From NCBI GenBank assembly GCA_020850715.1, contig JADZED010000010.1, positions 62,001 to 126,000 of the forward strand: DNA of 64,000 nucleotides, read 5' to 3'. The notes under the pieces were generated by a model, which was given only the letters and a program-made list of their open reading frames with translations, ran no database searches and was not told the origin of the DNA. The stretch's first letter is position 1. Every line of letters starts with the position of its first letter. A program made the position numbers and the translations under genes. The stretch comes from Acidobacteriota bacterium. GTDB taxonomy: Bacteria > Acidobacteriota > Vicinamibacteria > Vicinamibacterales > CAVVIG01. Of the stretch, positions 1-9,244 are shown piece by piece.

Positions 1-2080
1 GCGCCAGCGCCTTGATCCTGTCCAGCATGCTCTCGCCGGCATCGGACGGCTCGGTCGAAGACGTGTTCTCGTAGTTGGTCTGCTGCTGGCGCCGGAGCTC
101 GCGGTCGAACAGCGACGACAGATCGAGGTTGCGATTGTTGTCGGCGTTCCCGCTGCCCGACGGCTGACGCGAGATCTGGCGCTCGATAACCTCGGTCTGC
201 GCCTCGAGGAGGTGATTGAGCGCCTCCATCTCCGGCGCGATGGCCGATCCGGTCCTCAGCGCCTCGAGGGCGGCGATCGCCCGAGCCATCGCGGCGGAAG
301 CAAGCGCCATGGAGCTCTCTTCGGGCATGGCGCGGCCGGCCTCGCCGGCCGCCGGCGTCGCGGGGGTCCGGCGTCGCGGATCGCGCATCGTCTGCTCCCG
401 GAACGAGCTTGCGACCTGCTCGACGCGGGTGCGGAGCTCGGCCTCGGCCCGACCGACCGCCCTGACGTCGTCGGCGGAACGCGCACCATCGGCCGGCGCG
501 CGGCGATCGAGCTTCCAGGTCGCCGCAAGGATCTCCTTCTGTGCCCGCACCAGATCGTCGACCCCGCTGCCGCCGCCCGCCTGCGCCTGGCTCTCCGCGA
601 GCCTGAACTGCTGGTCGAACGGCTGTACCTCGAGGAAGTACATGTCGCTCCTGGTCTGGCTCGAGCGGCGGCCGCGCGCCACGTCGCGCGCGCGCACGTA
701 ATAAGAGATGAAGTCGCCCGGCTCCACGTCGAGATCCTCGAGGTACAACGTGCGCCGGCCCTGCACGCTGGGCTGCGGCTTCATCGGGCCGAGCGGGAGG
801 ACCGTTTCGGCGCCGCCGCGGACGGCATACACGAGCTCGAGGCTCTCGACGCCGTAGTCGTCGTCGGCCGATGCCTCGATGTCGACCTCTTCGAGCTTCG
901 TCACGGGCCGGTCCGACGCGGGCTCGACGATGCGCACCTCGGGCGGCCGGTCCTCGAGCACACGGATGAAGTACTCCGTCTCACCGGCGTCCGAGAAGCC
1001 GTCGGCATCCGCAACGGCGACCCGATAGGAGCTGTCCCCGTCGACCCGGAGCGACGCGGCAAACGTCGTCGGCGCCTCAGGGCGGAGTTCGACGCGACGA
1101 CCGTCGGCCAGCGCCAGGTAGCCGTTCGCCGCAGGGCGATCCACGTGAATGCGAAGGGTGACGCTGGTGTCGTGGGGCGCGTAGATGTCGCCGCCGTCCT
1201 CCTCCGCCCGCGGCGCCAGCCCCAGCGAGGGCGGGTAGACGTACTCGACGTCGATGCGCTCGACACGCGGCGGAGCCACCGCGCTCACGTCGAACGCGGG
1301 CGAACGCACCGGACCCGCCGAGACGCGGTACTTGAACGACTCGGCGATCGCGGGCAGCGCCAGCTCGAAGCCGCCGGCCGCGGGCGTCATCTCCACGGTG
1401 CGCCAGCCGTTGTCCGCCGCGATCTCGACCCGCAGCGGCACCGGCGAACGGTTGCCGACGAGCCGGGCATGGATCGTCAACGCCGCGCCGGCCATGATCC
1501 GGGTGCTGCCCGGCGCGACCTCCAGGGCGACCCGCGAGGGAAACAGCGTCATCGAGGCCGCGTCGGCCGCCTGGCCAATCGGCTCCCTGGCGGCAATGAA
1601 CAATCCGAGCAGGACCGCGCCCGCCGATCCGGCGGCGGCGGCCGCGCGCCGAACCGACCGGCGCGACACGACGCGCTCGAGATCGACGGCGTCCGCTTGC
1701 CGTGCGGCATCGCGAAGCATCGGGCCGGTCAGGGCGGCCGCGTCTTCCCGCCGGCGCGCCGCGTCGACTGCGCTCGCGAGCCGGTCCTCGAGCTCCGGCG
1801 TCCGTTCTTCGATGTATCTCGCCATGCGGACATCGTCGGGCACGCGGCAAAGCGGGAGGAAGCCCTTGACCGAGACGGCGACAAGGAGCAGCAGGGCGGT
1901 CGCGGCGACCAGCACGAGCGCTGCCGGCACGGCCTGCACGAAGCGCGATGCGGTCAGTGCGAGCCCCACAATCGCCAATCCGGCGAGTGCGACGCGGAGC
2001 GCCGCCTCGAAGAACCGCAGCGCCCGCCAGCGTCGGCGCACGGCGTCGAGCAGCCGTCGGATCGATTCGTAGTGCTCCAT
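1..2080 (-). CDS. DUF4175-like large membrane protein (partial, C-terminus outside window)
   Basis: Reading leftward from an ATG at 2080, the frame stays open to the window edge, so about 690 residues are visible and the C-terminus is missing. Two adjacent hydrophobic segments lie near residues 25-70. A long extracytoplasmic part with Ig-like beta-rich stretches follows (for example VERIDVEYVYPPSLGLAPRA), then a Gln/Arg-rich, probably helical region near the edge. This layout matches DUF4175-like proteins that end MoxR/BatA operons. The start lies 4 nt after the BatA-like stop codon, so it is almost certainly translated from the same mRNA. The plus-strand frames covering it have Arg-rich shadow composition. 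No catalytic motif is seen; a structural or envelope-associated role is inferred from context only. Confidence 0.75.
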   Translation of the reverse strand, partial: MEHYESIRRLLDAVRRRWRALRFFEAALRVALAGLAIVGLALTASRFVQAVPAALVLVAATALLLLVAVSVKGFLPLCRVPDDVRMARYIEERTPELEDRLASAVDAARRREDAAALTGPMLRDAARQADAVDLERVVSRRSVRRAAAAAGSAGAVLLGLFIAAREPIGQAADAASMTLFPSRVALEVAPGSTRIMAGAALTIHARLVGNRSPVPLRVEIAADNGWRTVEMTPAAGGFELALPAIAESFKYRVSAGPVRSPAFDVSAVAPPRVERIDVEYVYPPSLGLAPRAEEDGGDIYAPHDTSVTLRIHVDRPAANGYLALADGRRVELRPEAPTTFAASLRVDGDSSYRVAVADADGFSDAGETEYFIRVLEDRPPEVRIVEPASDRPVTKLEEVDIEASADDDYGVESLELVYAVRGGAETVLPLGPMKPQPSVQGRRTLYLEDLDVEPGDFISYYVRARDVARGRRSSQTRSDMYFLEVQPFDQQFRLAESQAQAGGGSGVDDLVRAQKEILAATWKLDRRAPADGARSADDVRAVGRAEAELRTRVEQVASSFREQTMRDPRRRTPATPAAGEAGRAMPEESSMALASAAMARAIAALEALRTGSAIAPEMEALNHLLEAQTEVIERQISRQPSGSGNADNNRNLDLSSLFDRELRRQQQTNYENTSSTEPSDAGESMLDRIKALA

Positions 2081-2084
2081 CGCG

Positions 2085-3971
2085 TCAGGCCGTCCGGGCG
2101 GCCACGATCCCTTCCACAGCCAGCACCAGCACCATCGCCGCCAGCAGGTACCGCCACAGGTGCTGCCGATCCTCCTGTTCAGGGGCAGCCATCGCCGCAG
2201 GAGGCGCCGGCTCGTCCTTCAGTCGCGTAATCGCCGCCTCGAGATCGGCTTCCGAAACACGCGCCGGTTCCGACTCGCGCGCGTCCACGTTGACGGCGAT
2301 GAGCCGCCGCGGCGACGCACCTGGCCGGCCGGCGGCCGGCGGAAGCTCGACGATGCCGGGCGGCGTTCCGCCCGCTTCCGGCGTCCCGATCAGCACCTCG
2401 TCGGCCGCAGCGCTCGCTGCAAGATATCGCATCGCTTCGTGCAGAAACGGCACGTAAGTCGCGTGGAGCGGGAAATCGTTCCAGGCATTGTCGAGATCCG
2501 ATGCCCACACGAGCAGGCGCCCGGCGCCACTCGTGCAGTCGAGCAGCGCCGCCTCGCCCGTCGTGAAGCGTGCGAGCACGCCGCACGCGTTCCCCTCCGC
2601 GCGCGCGACCTGCCGGAACCGGGCCAGCCCGAGCACGCCAGGATTCGCGGCAAACCGCTGCAGCACGGGGTGTCGAAGGTCGACAGGCGCCATCCAGCGC
2701 GCGCCTGCCTGGCGACGCATCTCCGCGGCGAGCTGCAGCGTCGATGCCGATCCGGCGACGTCTTCGATCACGTCGCCGTCGACTTCCGGCCCTGCGGCGA
2801 CGAAAAGGCCGCCGCCAGCGGCCGTGTAGCGGCTCAACAGATCGCGGCCGCGCCGGTCGAGTCCCCGCGTCGACAGCACGATCACGGCCGCATGCGGCGC
2901 CAGACGCTCCGGACTCCACGTCGCGATCTGTGCCGCGCCAACGCCCTCCAGTTCGTACGCCGCGACACCCGGGGCCGATGCTTCGAGCGCGGCCTTCACG
3001 TAGGCGGCCTCGCGATCCAGGTCGCCCGTCGCGGTCACGACGAGCAACCGCTGCCGAGCGGCCTCGCCGAGGACGATGTACCGGACGTTGTCGGCCTGCA
3101 GCCCCTCCGGATCGTCCACCGCGACGCTCGCCGTCGCAGCGCCTGCCTCAACTGGAAAGACGACGTCGGCCGACGCATTCGCCGCAATCGGAACGGCACG
3201 GTCGCCCGCCGGTTCGCCGTCGAGCGTCAGTCGGACGTGTGCGCTGCGGGCCGCCTCCGCCGTGTTCCGGATCGACGCGCGCACGCGATCGCCGTCGCTG
3301 CCGACGCTCACGACAGCCAGGTTGTCGGGCATCGGGCCAAGGTCGGCAACCGACAGCATGGTCGAGGCGGGCAGCGAGACGCGATCGCCCTCGCTCAGCC
3401 CGACTCCCTGCAGATCGGTGACCAGGACGATCGAGCCCCGACGGCCGCCGAGCAGCAGCGACGCGGTCTCGAGCGCCGCGCGGTACCGCGTACCGCCGGC
3501 GCCGGCGGACGCCTTCTCGATCGCGCCGATCGCGGGCGCACGATCGACCGATAGCGCCGCGAGCACCTCCGCGGCATCGTCGAAGGCCACGAGACCGACC
3601 GGGGCCGACGCGGCCGCCTTCTCCACCGCCTCGCGCGCCGCCGCCTGCGCCCGCGCGAAGCGCCCTGGCGCCGACATGCTATAGGAGCGATCGAGCGCAA
3701 CGATGACGGCGCCGCCGCCGGCCGCGCCGGCGGCGCCGAAGAACGGGCGCGCAAACGCCAGCGCGAGGAGCACGAGCGCGGTCATGCGGAGCGCGAGCAG
3801 CAGCAGCTCGCGCAGGTGCTTCCGCGCCGTCCGCTCGACCGGCGCATCCTCGAGCAGCTTGACGGCGGCGAACCGGATGCGACGCTCCGGCTCGCGCCGC
3901 AGCAGGTGCAGCACGAGCGGAACGACGGCGGCGAGGGCACCGACGAGGAACAGCGGCGACAGGAACGACAT
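2085..3971 (-). CDS. BatA-like VWA membrane protein (aerotolerance family N-terminus)
   Basis: A 628-residue protein starting MSFLSPLFLVGALAAV, the typical BatA N-terminal membrane anchor, followed by LHLLRREPERRIRF. A second membrane segment lies near residues 57-77 and a C-terminal one near 605-622. A von Willebrand A domain begins near residue 88 with the MIDAS motif DRSYSMS (Asp94). The rest resembles a glutamine-amidotransferase-like fold (SRYTAAGGGLFVAAGP). The ATG overlaps the stop of the upstream DUF58 gene by one base (TGATG), which fixes this start even though the frame remains open much further upstream. VWA membrane proteins of this family act with MoxR AAA+ ATPases and DUF58 proteins; the client here is unknown. 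Confidence 0.85.
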   Translation of the reverse strand: MSFLSPLFLVGALAAVVPLVLHLLRREPERRIRFAAVKLLEDAPVERTARKHLRELLLLALRMTALVLLALAFARPFFGAAGAAGGGAVIVALDRSYSMSAPGRFARAQAAAREAVEKAAASAPVGLVAFDDAAEVLAALSVDRAPAIGAIEKASAGAGGTRYRAALETASLLLGGRRGSIVLVTDLQGVGLSEGDRVSLPASTMLSVADLGPMPDNLAVVSVGSDGDRVRASIRNTAEAARSAHVRLTLDGEPAGDRAVPIAANASADVVFPVEAGAATASVAVDDPEGLQADNVRYIVLGEAARQRLLVVTATGDLDREAAYVKAALEASAPGVAAYELEGVGAAQIATWSPERLAPHAAVIVLSTRGLDRRGRDLLSRYTAAGGGLFVAAGPEVDGDVIEDVAGSASTLQLAAEMRRQAGARWMAPVDLRHPVLQRFAANPGVLGLARFRQVARAEGNACGVLARFTTGEAALLDCTSGAGRLLVWASDLDNAWNDFPLHATYVPFLHEAMRYLAASAAADEVLIGTPEAGGTPPGIVELPPAAGRPGASPRRLIAVNVDARESEPARVSEADLEAAITRLKDEPAPPAAMAAPEQEDRQHLWRYLLAAMVLVLAVEGIVAARTA

Positions 3972-4873
3972 CAGCTCGTCCTCGAGCGCGTCGACAGATA
4001 GGCCAGCAGCGCCGTCTCGAGCGGTTCGCCGGTCGACAGCAGGTGGTAGTCGATGCCCGCGGATCCGAGCTCTCGTCCATATCGGTCGATCAGCCCGTGG
4101 ATCCGCTCCAGGTAGCGCTCGCGCACGGCCCCGGGCACCGCCGTCACCTGTTCGGCGGTTTCGAGATCTTCGAACCGGGTCGGACGGTCGAACGGAAACT
4201 CGAGTTCGTCGCGATCGAGGACGTGAAACACGATGACGTCGGTGCCGCGGTACTGCAGGTGCTTCAGCGCGCGGATCGCCCCGTCTGGCGCGTCCAGCAG
4301 ATCGGAAATCACGATCACCATGCCTCGCCGGGTCAGCCAATCCGCGAGCTGGTGCAGCGGCGCGGACACGTCGGTCTCCCGCCCGAGCTGCAGGCGCTGC
4401 AGCATCAGCAGCAGCGCGCGCAGGTGGCCGCTCCGCGCGCTGGCCGGCAGCATGGCGACGATGCGGTCGTCGAAGGCCGAGAGCCCGACGGCATCCCGCT
4501 GGCGATTCATCAGATAGGCCAGCGATGCCGCGAGACAGGCACCGTACTCGAGCTTCGTCATGGCGCCCGATCCGTAGCCCATCGAGGCGCTCACATCGAG
4601 CATCAGGTGGCAGTCGAGGTTGGTCTCGTCCTCGAACTTCTTCACGTAGTAGCGATCGCTCCGGGCGTACACCTTCCAGTCGATGGTCGACAGATCGTCT
4701 CCCGGCATGTACTGCCGGTACTCGGCGAACTCCACGCTGAAGCCTTTGAACGGGCTGCGGTGCAGGCCGGCGAGAAACCCCTCGACGATGGTGCGCGCCT
4801 TCAGCTCGAGCGTGCCGAGACGGGCGACGACCGCCGGATCGAGAAACGGCCGGGCGGGCGCGCTGCCGGACAT
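3971..4873 (-). CDS. DUF58 domain protein
   Basis: A 300-residue cytoplasmic DUF58 protein. The family signature is clear: FSVEFAEYRQYMPGDDLSTI followed by DWKVYARSDRYYVKKFEDE, then a VWA-like metal site DVSASMG (Asp93). DUF58 proteins are regularly encoded next to MoxR ATPases and are thought to be adaptors or substrates of the MoxR/VWA chaperone-like system. The ATG at 4873 directly abuts the MoxR stop codon, and the TGA overlaps the BatA-like ATG, so the three genes form one tightly coupled translational unit. Confidence 0.9.
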   Translation of the reverse strand: MSGSAPARPFLDPAVVARLGTLELKARTIVEGFLAGLHRSPFKGFSVEFAEYRQYMPGDDLSTIDWKVYARSDRYYVKKFEDETNLDCHLMLDVSASMGYGSGAMTKLEYGACLAASLAYLMNRQRDAVGLSAFDDRIVAMLPASARSGHLRALLLMLQRLQLGRETDVSAPLHQLADWLTRRGMVIVISDLLDAPDGAIRALKHLQYRGTDVIVFHVLDRDELEFPFDRPTRFEDLETAEQVTAVPGAVRERYLERIHGLIDRYGRELGSAGIDYHLLSTGEPLETALLAYLSTRSRTS

Positions 4874-5866
4874 CTACAGTCCGCTCTTCGGCACGGGCAC
4901 CGCCTCGAGCAGGCGATCGATGATCGCGTCGGTAGTGATGCGTTCGGACTCCGCGTAGAAGTTCGTCATCACCCGATGCCGGAGAATCGGTTTGGCGAGC
5001 GCCCGAATGTCGCCGACCGAGACGTGATAGCGCCCGTGCATGAGCGCGCGCGCCTTCGCGCCTCGCACCAGCGCCTGCGATCCGCGAAGCCCGGCGCCCC
5101 ACTTCACCCACTTCTCCACGAACTCGGGCGTGTTCGCCCGCCCCGGGCGCGAGGCGTCGACCAGCCGCACGGTATAGCGCGCGATCTCATCGGCAATGAC
5201 GACCTGACGGACCAGCATCTGGAACTGCTGGATATCGGCGCCGGAGAGGATCCGCGCGGGCGAGGGGCGGTCGCCACCCGTCGTCCGCGTCACCACCGCG
5301 ACCTCGTCGTCTTCGCTCAGATAACTGATGACGATGTTGAACATGAAGCGATCGAGCTGCGCTTCAGGGAGCGGGTACGTGCCTTCGAGCTCGATCGGGT
5401 TCTGCGTGGCGAGCACGAAGAACGGACGCTCGAGGTGATAGGTCCGGCCCGCTGCCGTGACGTGGTACTCCTGCATCGCCTCGAGCAGCGCGGCCTGCGT
5501 CTTCGGCGGCGTCCGGTTGATCTCGTCAGCGAGGATGATCTGCGCGAAGATCGGCCCCTTCACGAACCGCAGGTGGCGCGTGCCCTGGTCCTCGTCCAGG
5601 ATCTCAGTGCCGGTGATGTCCGACGGCATGAGATCCGGCGTGAACTGGATGCGCTTGAACGACAGATCGAGGACGTCGGCCAGCGTCTTGATGAGCAGCG
5701 TCTTGGCGAGCCCCGGCACGCCCGTGATGAGGCAATGGCCGCCGGTGAAGAGCGCGATCAGCACCTCCTCGACGACATCGTCCTGGCCGATGATGACCTT
5801 CCGGAGCTCTCGGAGGATGCGCTCGCGGCCTTCTGAGACCTGTTCGGCGCTGACGGCGGCGTCCAT
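4874..5866 (-). CDS. MoxR family AAA+ ATPase
   Basis: A 330-residue AAA+ ATPase. Walker A is GVPGLAKT (about residues 49-56). Walker B with the MoxR-type extension is ILADEINRTPPKTQAALLEA (about 111-130). Sensor 1 is in FFVLATQNP, and the arginine-containing EAQLDRFMFNI follows. The C-terminal lid is complete and the length is normal for MoxR. MoxR ATPases work with VWA proteins in metal-centre assembly or protein maturation, and the next two genes supply such partners. The start ATG lies 52 nt after the DUF4159 stop. Family assignment is firm; the target complex cannot be deduced. Confidence 0.95.
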   Translation of the reverse strand: MDAAVSAEQVSEGRERILRELRKVIIGQDDVVEEVLIALFTGGHCLITGVPGLAKTLLIKTLADVLDLSFKRIQFTPDLMPSDITGTEILDEDQGTRHLRFVKGPIFAQIILADEINRTPPKTQAALLEAMQEYHVTAAGRTYHLERPFFVLATQNPIELEGTYPLPEAQLDRFMFNIVISYLSEDDEVAVVTRTTGGDRPSPARILSGADIQQFQMLVRQVVIADEIARYTVRLVDASRPGRANTPEFVEKWVKWGAGLRGSQALVRGAKARALMHGRYHVSVGDIRALAKPILRHRVMTNFYAESERITTDAIIDRLLEAVPVPKSGL

Positions 5867-5918
5867 GTCTGGTCCTTGACTGTTGATCCTGGCTGGTCCC
5901 GTGCCTGGTCCCCGGCCC

Positions 5919-6704
5919 TCAGTGCGTCAGCGCGTAGACGATCTCGTTGATGCCCATCTGGTAGGCCATCGCCGTGAACTTGAGGTAGCCGGGATATTCC
6001 TGGACGCTCGACCACTCCCAGCCGTCGCCCATGTCGGTGTTCCAGTTGATGTACACCATCGGACGGCCATTGTCGTCGTAGATCGTGCGCAAGTGGGGCA
6101 CGGTGCCGCCCTTCTCCCAGGTGCGCCCGGCGAGAAACGAGCCCAACCCGGCCACCTGGGGATAGCCGTCGAGCCGGTAGAAGCAGCTGAAGATGGGATG
6201 ATCGGCCGGCACCTCGACGATCGGCCGGTCCGGAAACACGCGCCGGAGCTCCTCCTCGAGGTTGCGCCACTCGAAGTCGCCGTGAAAGTCGTCGAAATAC
6301 GCCGACCCGCCACGCAGGAGGAACTCGCGGAGCGTGGCAACGTCGCTGTCGGTCATTCTGAGAAAGCCCGGCTCGACGAAGTAGATCCACGGATAGGTGA
6401 ACAACCGCGGGTCGTCGAGTGAGAGCACGATCGGGTCCGCGACCTGGATGGCGGTGGCGGTCTTCAGCCGGCGCGACAGGTTCTGCTCCGCCGCGGGCGC
6501 GTCGATGTACCACGGCTCGCCGTAGAAGTCCTGCGCGATCTGCGTGCCTTCGACAATGTAGTGGTACTTCACGCGCACGAAACGCCATTCGAGACCGGCG
6601 AGCCGGCCGCCCTCGGCCGACGGCGCCGGCGCGCCGGTGGCCGGCGCCGGCGCGGGCAGCATCGGCAGCAGGGCGACGGCCGCCAAGAACGCAGCGCGTC
6701 TCAT
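5919..6704 (-). CDS. DUF4159 domain secreted protein
   Basis: A 261-residue protein with an N-terminal signal-peptide-like stretch (MRRAAFLAAVALLPMLPAPA). It then has the DUF4159 pattern: FVRVKYHYIVEG, a LYR-less central region, YPWIYFVEPGFLRMTDSD, FLLRGGSAYFDDFHGDFEW, and DHPIFSCFYRL. The fold is expected to be glutamine-amidotransferase-like without the catalytic Cys. DUF4159 proteins commonly accompany MoxR/BatA operons in Acidobacteria and Bacteroidetes. The ATG overlaps the stop of the upstream TPR-peptidase gene (shared base at 6704), which supports this start. Confidence 0.85.
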   Translation of the reverse strand: MRRAAFLAAVALLPMLPAPAPATGAPAPSAEGGRLAGLEWRFVRVKYHYIVEGTQIAQDFYGEPWYIDAPAAEQNLSRRLKTATAIQVADPIVLSLDDPRLFTYPWIYFVEPGFLRMTDSDVATLREFLLRGGSAYFDDFHGDFEWRNLEEELRRVFPDRPIVEVPADHPIFSCFYRLDGYPQVAGLGSFLAGRTWEKGGTVPHLRTIYDDNGRPMVYINWNTDMGDGWEWSSVQEYPGYLKFTAMAYQMGINEIVYALTH

Positions 6705-9244
6705 CACCGGCCCTGGAGAGCGGCGAGCTTCAACAGCAGATCCTGCGCGCGGGCGTAGGTCGGCGCGATTTCGAGCGCGGCCAGCGTCTGCTTCCTGGCC
6801 TCCGCGGGCCTGCCGGCCGCGAAGAAGCTCTCGGCAAGGTCGGTGTAGGCCGCCGCCCGGTCGACCGGATCGAGCGCGACGACGGCCCCGAACTCGCGCG
6901 TCGCCCGATCGGCGTCGCCGCCGGCCAGCGCCATCCTGCCGAGCATCGCGTGGGCCTCGCCGTCGAACGGGTCGACGGCGGCGATGCGCTCGTAGACCGG
7001 ACGCAGCCGCCTGGGGTCGGTAACGCCCGCGTCGCGCAGCAGCCCGGCCAGCCGGCGCGCCGCGCCAATGTTGTTGAAGTCGACCGCGACGAGCGCGGTC
7101 AGCGCTTCGATCGCGCGCGCGTCGTCGTGCTGCGCCAGCGCGATTGCCGCGATCCGGGCCTGCGGGCTCGATCCGCCGGTTGCCATCGGGACGAGTGCCG
7201 CCGCGCGTTCGTAGGCGCGGATCGCATCGCCGGCCTGGCCGGAGGTCTCGAGCTCGCCGGCAAGCGCCATCTGCGCCTTGTAGCTGCCGGGATTCTTCTG
7301 CGCCAGCGCCTCGAGCGCGCCGAGCGGCAGCTGCGCGATCTCCTTGTCGTCGATGCCCGACAGCGCCGCGCGGATCGCACCGAACCGCTGGTCGAGGAAC
7401 CCGTCGAAGCCGCGCTGCAATCCGGCGAGGTCGGTCTTGACGACGGACTTCAGGGCCGTGTCGGTGTCGACGCCGGTTGCGAAGCTGCCGATGAGCGAGC
7501 GCATGCTCTCGTCGCCAAACGCGGTGTAGAGATAGTCGACGAGCTGGGTGGCCTGGTAGTAGGCGACGGTGATCAGCTTCGGATCCATGAACGCGGCGTT
7601 CAGGTCCGCGAGCGGGATCACGCCTTTCCGCGCCATGAGCCCGGCGAACTCGACCTCCATCCCGCGCCCCCACTCGGGCCGCGCGCGCTTCTCCTCGTAT
7701 TCCGAGATCCCTTCGGTGAGCCAGCGCGGAATGCGCTGGCCGGACATCTGCAGCGTGATCACGTGCGTGAGTTCGTGCCAGAGCGTGCCTTCCCACTGGA
7801 ACTCGCCCGGCCGCGCCTTCGGCGAATCGAGGGTCACCACTCGCCCGAAGCAGGCGCCCAGAGCGCCGATCATGCCCGGCAGTCCGGCAATCCTGACGGC
7901 GAAGTCGTCGTGCTTCGGGAACATCTCGATCAGGATCGGCCCGCGCGGCGTGAAGGCGTAGCGCTGCGACAGCGTGTCGAGGGCCTGATGCGCCAGCCGG
8001 AGCGCCGGCTGCTGCAGCACCGCCGTCTCCGAGGGGCTCGTCCGCAGGACGATGTCGCCGTCCTGAATCGTGTCGAACGTCTCGAGCGTGTCCATCATCG
8101 CCAGCAGGTTGAAGGTGACGACGGAGAACGGATCGAGATCCCAGGATCGATCGAGCGCGGCCCGGGCGGCCGGCTCGTCGCCGGTCCGCAGCAGGTGCAG
8201 GCCGAGATCCATGAGGATGCGCGCGTTCTCCGGATCCAGGTCGCGCCCCTTCCGCGCCAGCGCCACCGCGTCGTCGAACAGGTAATTGTGCGCGGCCATG
8301 TCGGCCGCCAGGCGGTAGACCTCGCCGTAGCGCGGCGCGATGGCCAGCGTCCGCCCGACCTCGGCTTGGTACTCCGCGTCGTCCCCCTGGAGGTACGCGA
8401 GCGCGGCGCTGAGCGCGTGCGCCTCGAGGCTCGCGGGATTGACGCCGAGCGCGCGATCGATGGAACGGCGGGCCTCCTCGAACCGGCTCTGGTCGATCGC
8501 CTGCGCGGCGAGGAACACGAGGGCGTCCGCCGACGATCCGTTCGTCTGCAGGGCGCGCTTCGCCATCGCGCTCGCCTGCGGCGGGTCGTCGTCTGCAAGC
8601 GCGCGCGCCGCGCCGATCAGCGCGGGCACGTAGGCGGCGTCGGCGTCCAGCGCGTCCTGAAACGACTCGAGCGCCTCGCGGTTGTTGTGCGTCTGGAGAA
8701 ACAGCTCGCCCCAACCCGTGTTGATCGCCGGGTCGCCCGGCGCCGCGGCCGCGGCGCTGCGATACAGGGCGTTGGCATCCTGCGCCTGTCCGAGCGCGCG
8801 GAGCGCGCGGGCTTCGCGCGCCGAGGACGCCGGGTCGCCGCCGCCGCCCACGGCAACCCGCTCGAGAAGCGGCCGCGCTTCGTCGTGGCGCGTGAGCATC
8901 TGGAGGAGGAGCCCGAGCTCGAGCGCGGCGTCGCTCGCGGGCCGCCGCTCGGCGACGGGCCGAAGCATGCCTTCGGCCTCGGCGTACTGGCCGCGGGCGA
9001 TCCTGGCGCGCGCCCGGAGCGCCGCCACCGCCGGATCGGCGGCATCGAGCGGCGAGGTCAGGGCGTCGACGTCGGCATACCGCCCTTCGTTCAGCGCGCG
9101 CAGGGCGGTCTGGAGCGGCGTCCGGGTTCGCGGGGGGACCTGAGTCTGCGCGGAGCGCGCCGCCTGCGAGTCGCCCAGCACCGGCAGCGCGAGTACTGCG
9201 ACGAGGAACAGCGCGGCCGGCACGGCGACGCGGCGCGATATCAT
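6704..9244 (-). CDS. TPR-rich secreted zinc metallopeptidase (peptidase MA-like)
   Basis: An 846-residue protein beginning MISRRVAVPAALFLVAVLAL, a good signal peptide. Degenerate TPR repeats occupy roughly residues 60-390 and again about 650-840. Between them lies a gluzincin domain with HELTH (residues 490-494) and, about 20 residues later, the third ligand region EGISEYEE. The HExxH plus downstream Glu arrangement is that of peptidase MA-like/M1-type enzymes. The start is chosen because it opens with a signal peptide, overlaps the stop of the upstream gene by 4 nt (ATGA), and has a TATAAT box 9 nt upstream on the same strand. The gene heads the DUF4159/MoxR/BatA operon and may process an envelope target. 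Confidence 0.85.
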   Translation of the reverse strand: MISRRVAVPAALFLVAVLALPVLGDSQAARSAQTQVPPRTRTPLQTALRALNEGRYADVDALTSPLDAADPAVAALRARARIARGQYAEAEGMLRPVAERRPASDAALELGLLLQMLTRHDEARPLLERVAVGGGGDPASSAREARALRALGQAQDANALYRSAAAAAPGDPAINTGWGELFLQTHNNREALESFQDALDADAAYVPALIGAARALADDDPPQASAMAKRALQTNGSSADALVFLAAQAIDQSRFEEARRSIDRALGVNPASLEAHALSAALAYLQGDDAEYQAEVGRTLAIAPRYGEVYRLAADMAAHNYLFDDAVALARKGRDLDPENARILMDLGLHLLRTGDEPAARAALDRSWDLDPFSVVTFNLLAMMDTLETFDTIQDGDIVLRTSPSETAVLQQPALRLAHQALDTLSQRYAFTPRGPILIEMFPKHDDFAVRIAGLPGMIGALGACFGRVVTLDSPKARPGEFQWEGTLWHELTHVITLQMSGQRIPRWLTEGISEYEEKRARPEWGRGMEVEFAGLMARKGVIPLADLNAAFMDPKLITVAYYQATQLVDYLYTAFGDESMRSLIGSFATGVDTDTALKSVVKTDLAGLQRGFDGFLDQRFGAIRAALSGIDDKEIAQLPLGALEALAQKNPGSYKAQMALAGELETSGQAGDAIRAYERAAALVPMATGGSSPQARIAAIALAQHDDARAIEALTALVAVDFNNIGAARRLAGLLRDAGVTDPRRLRPVYERIAAVDPFDGEAHAMLGRMALAGGDADRATREFGAVVALDPVDRAAAYTDLAESFFAAGRPAEARKQTLAALEIAPTYARAQDLLLKLAALQGR

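Noticed and set aside
212-2230. Long plus-strand frame opposite the DUF4175-like gene
   Set aside because: Arg/Pro/Ala/His-rich composition typical of an antisense shadow in GC-rich DNA; the minus strand encodes hydrophobic helices and Ig-like beta-rich stretches and is coupled to the operon.
4043-5836. 597-codon plus-strand frame opposite DUF58 and MoxR
   Set aside because: It covers two clearly assigned genes on the other strand and has shadow composition with no motif.
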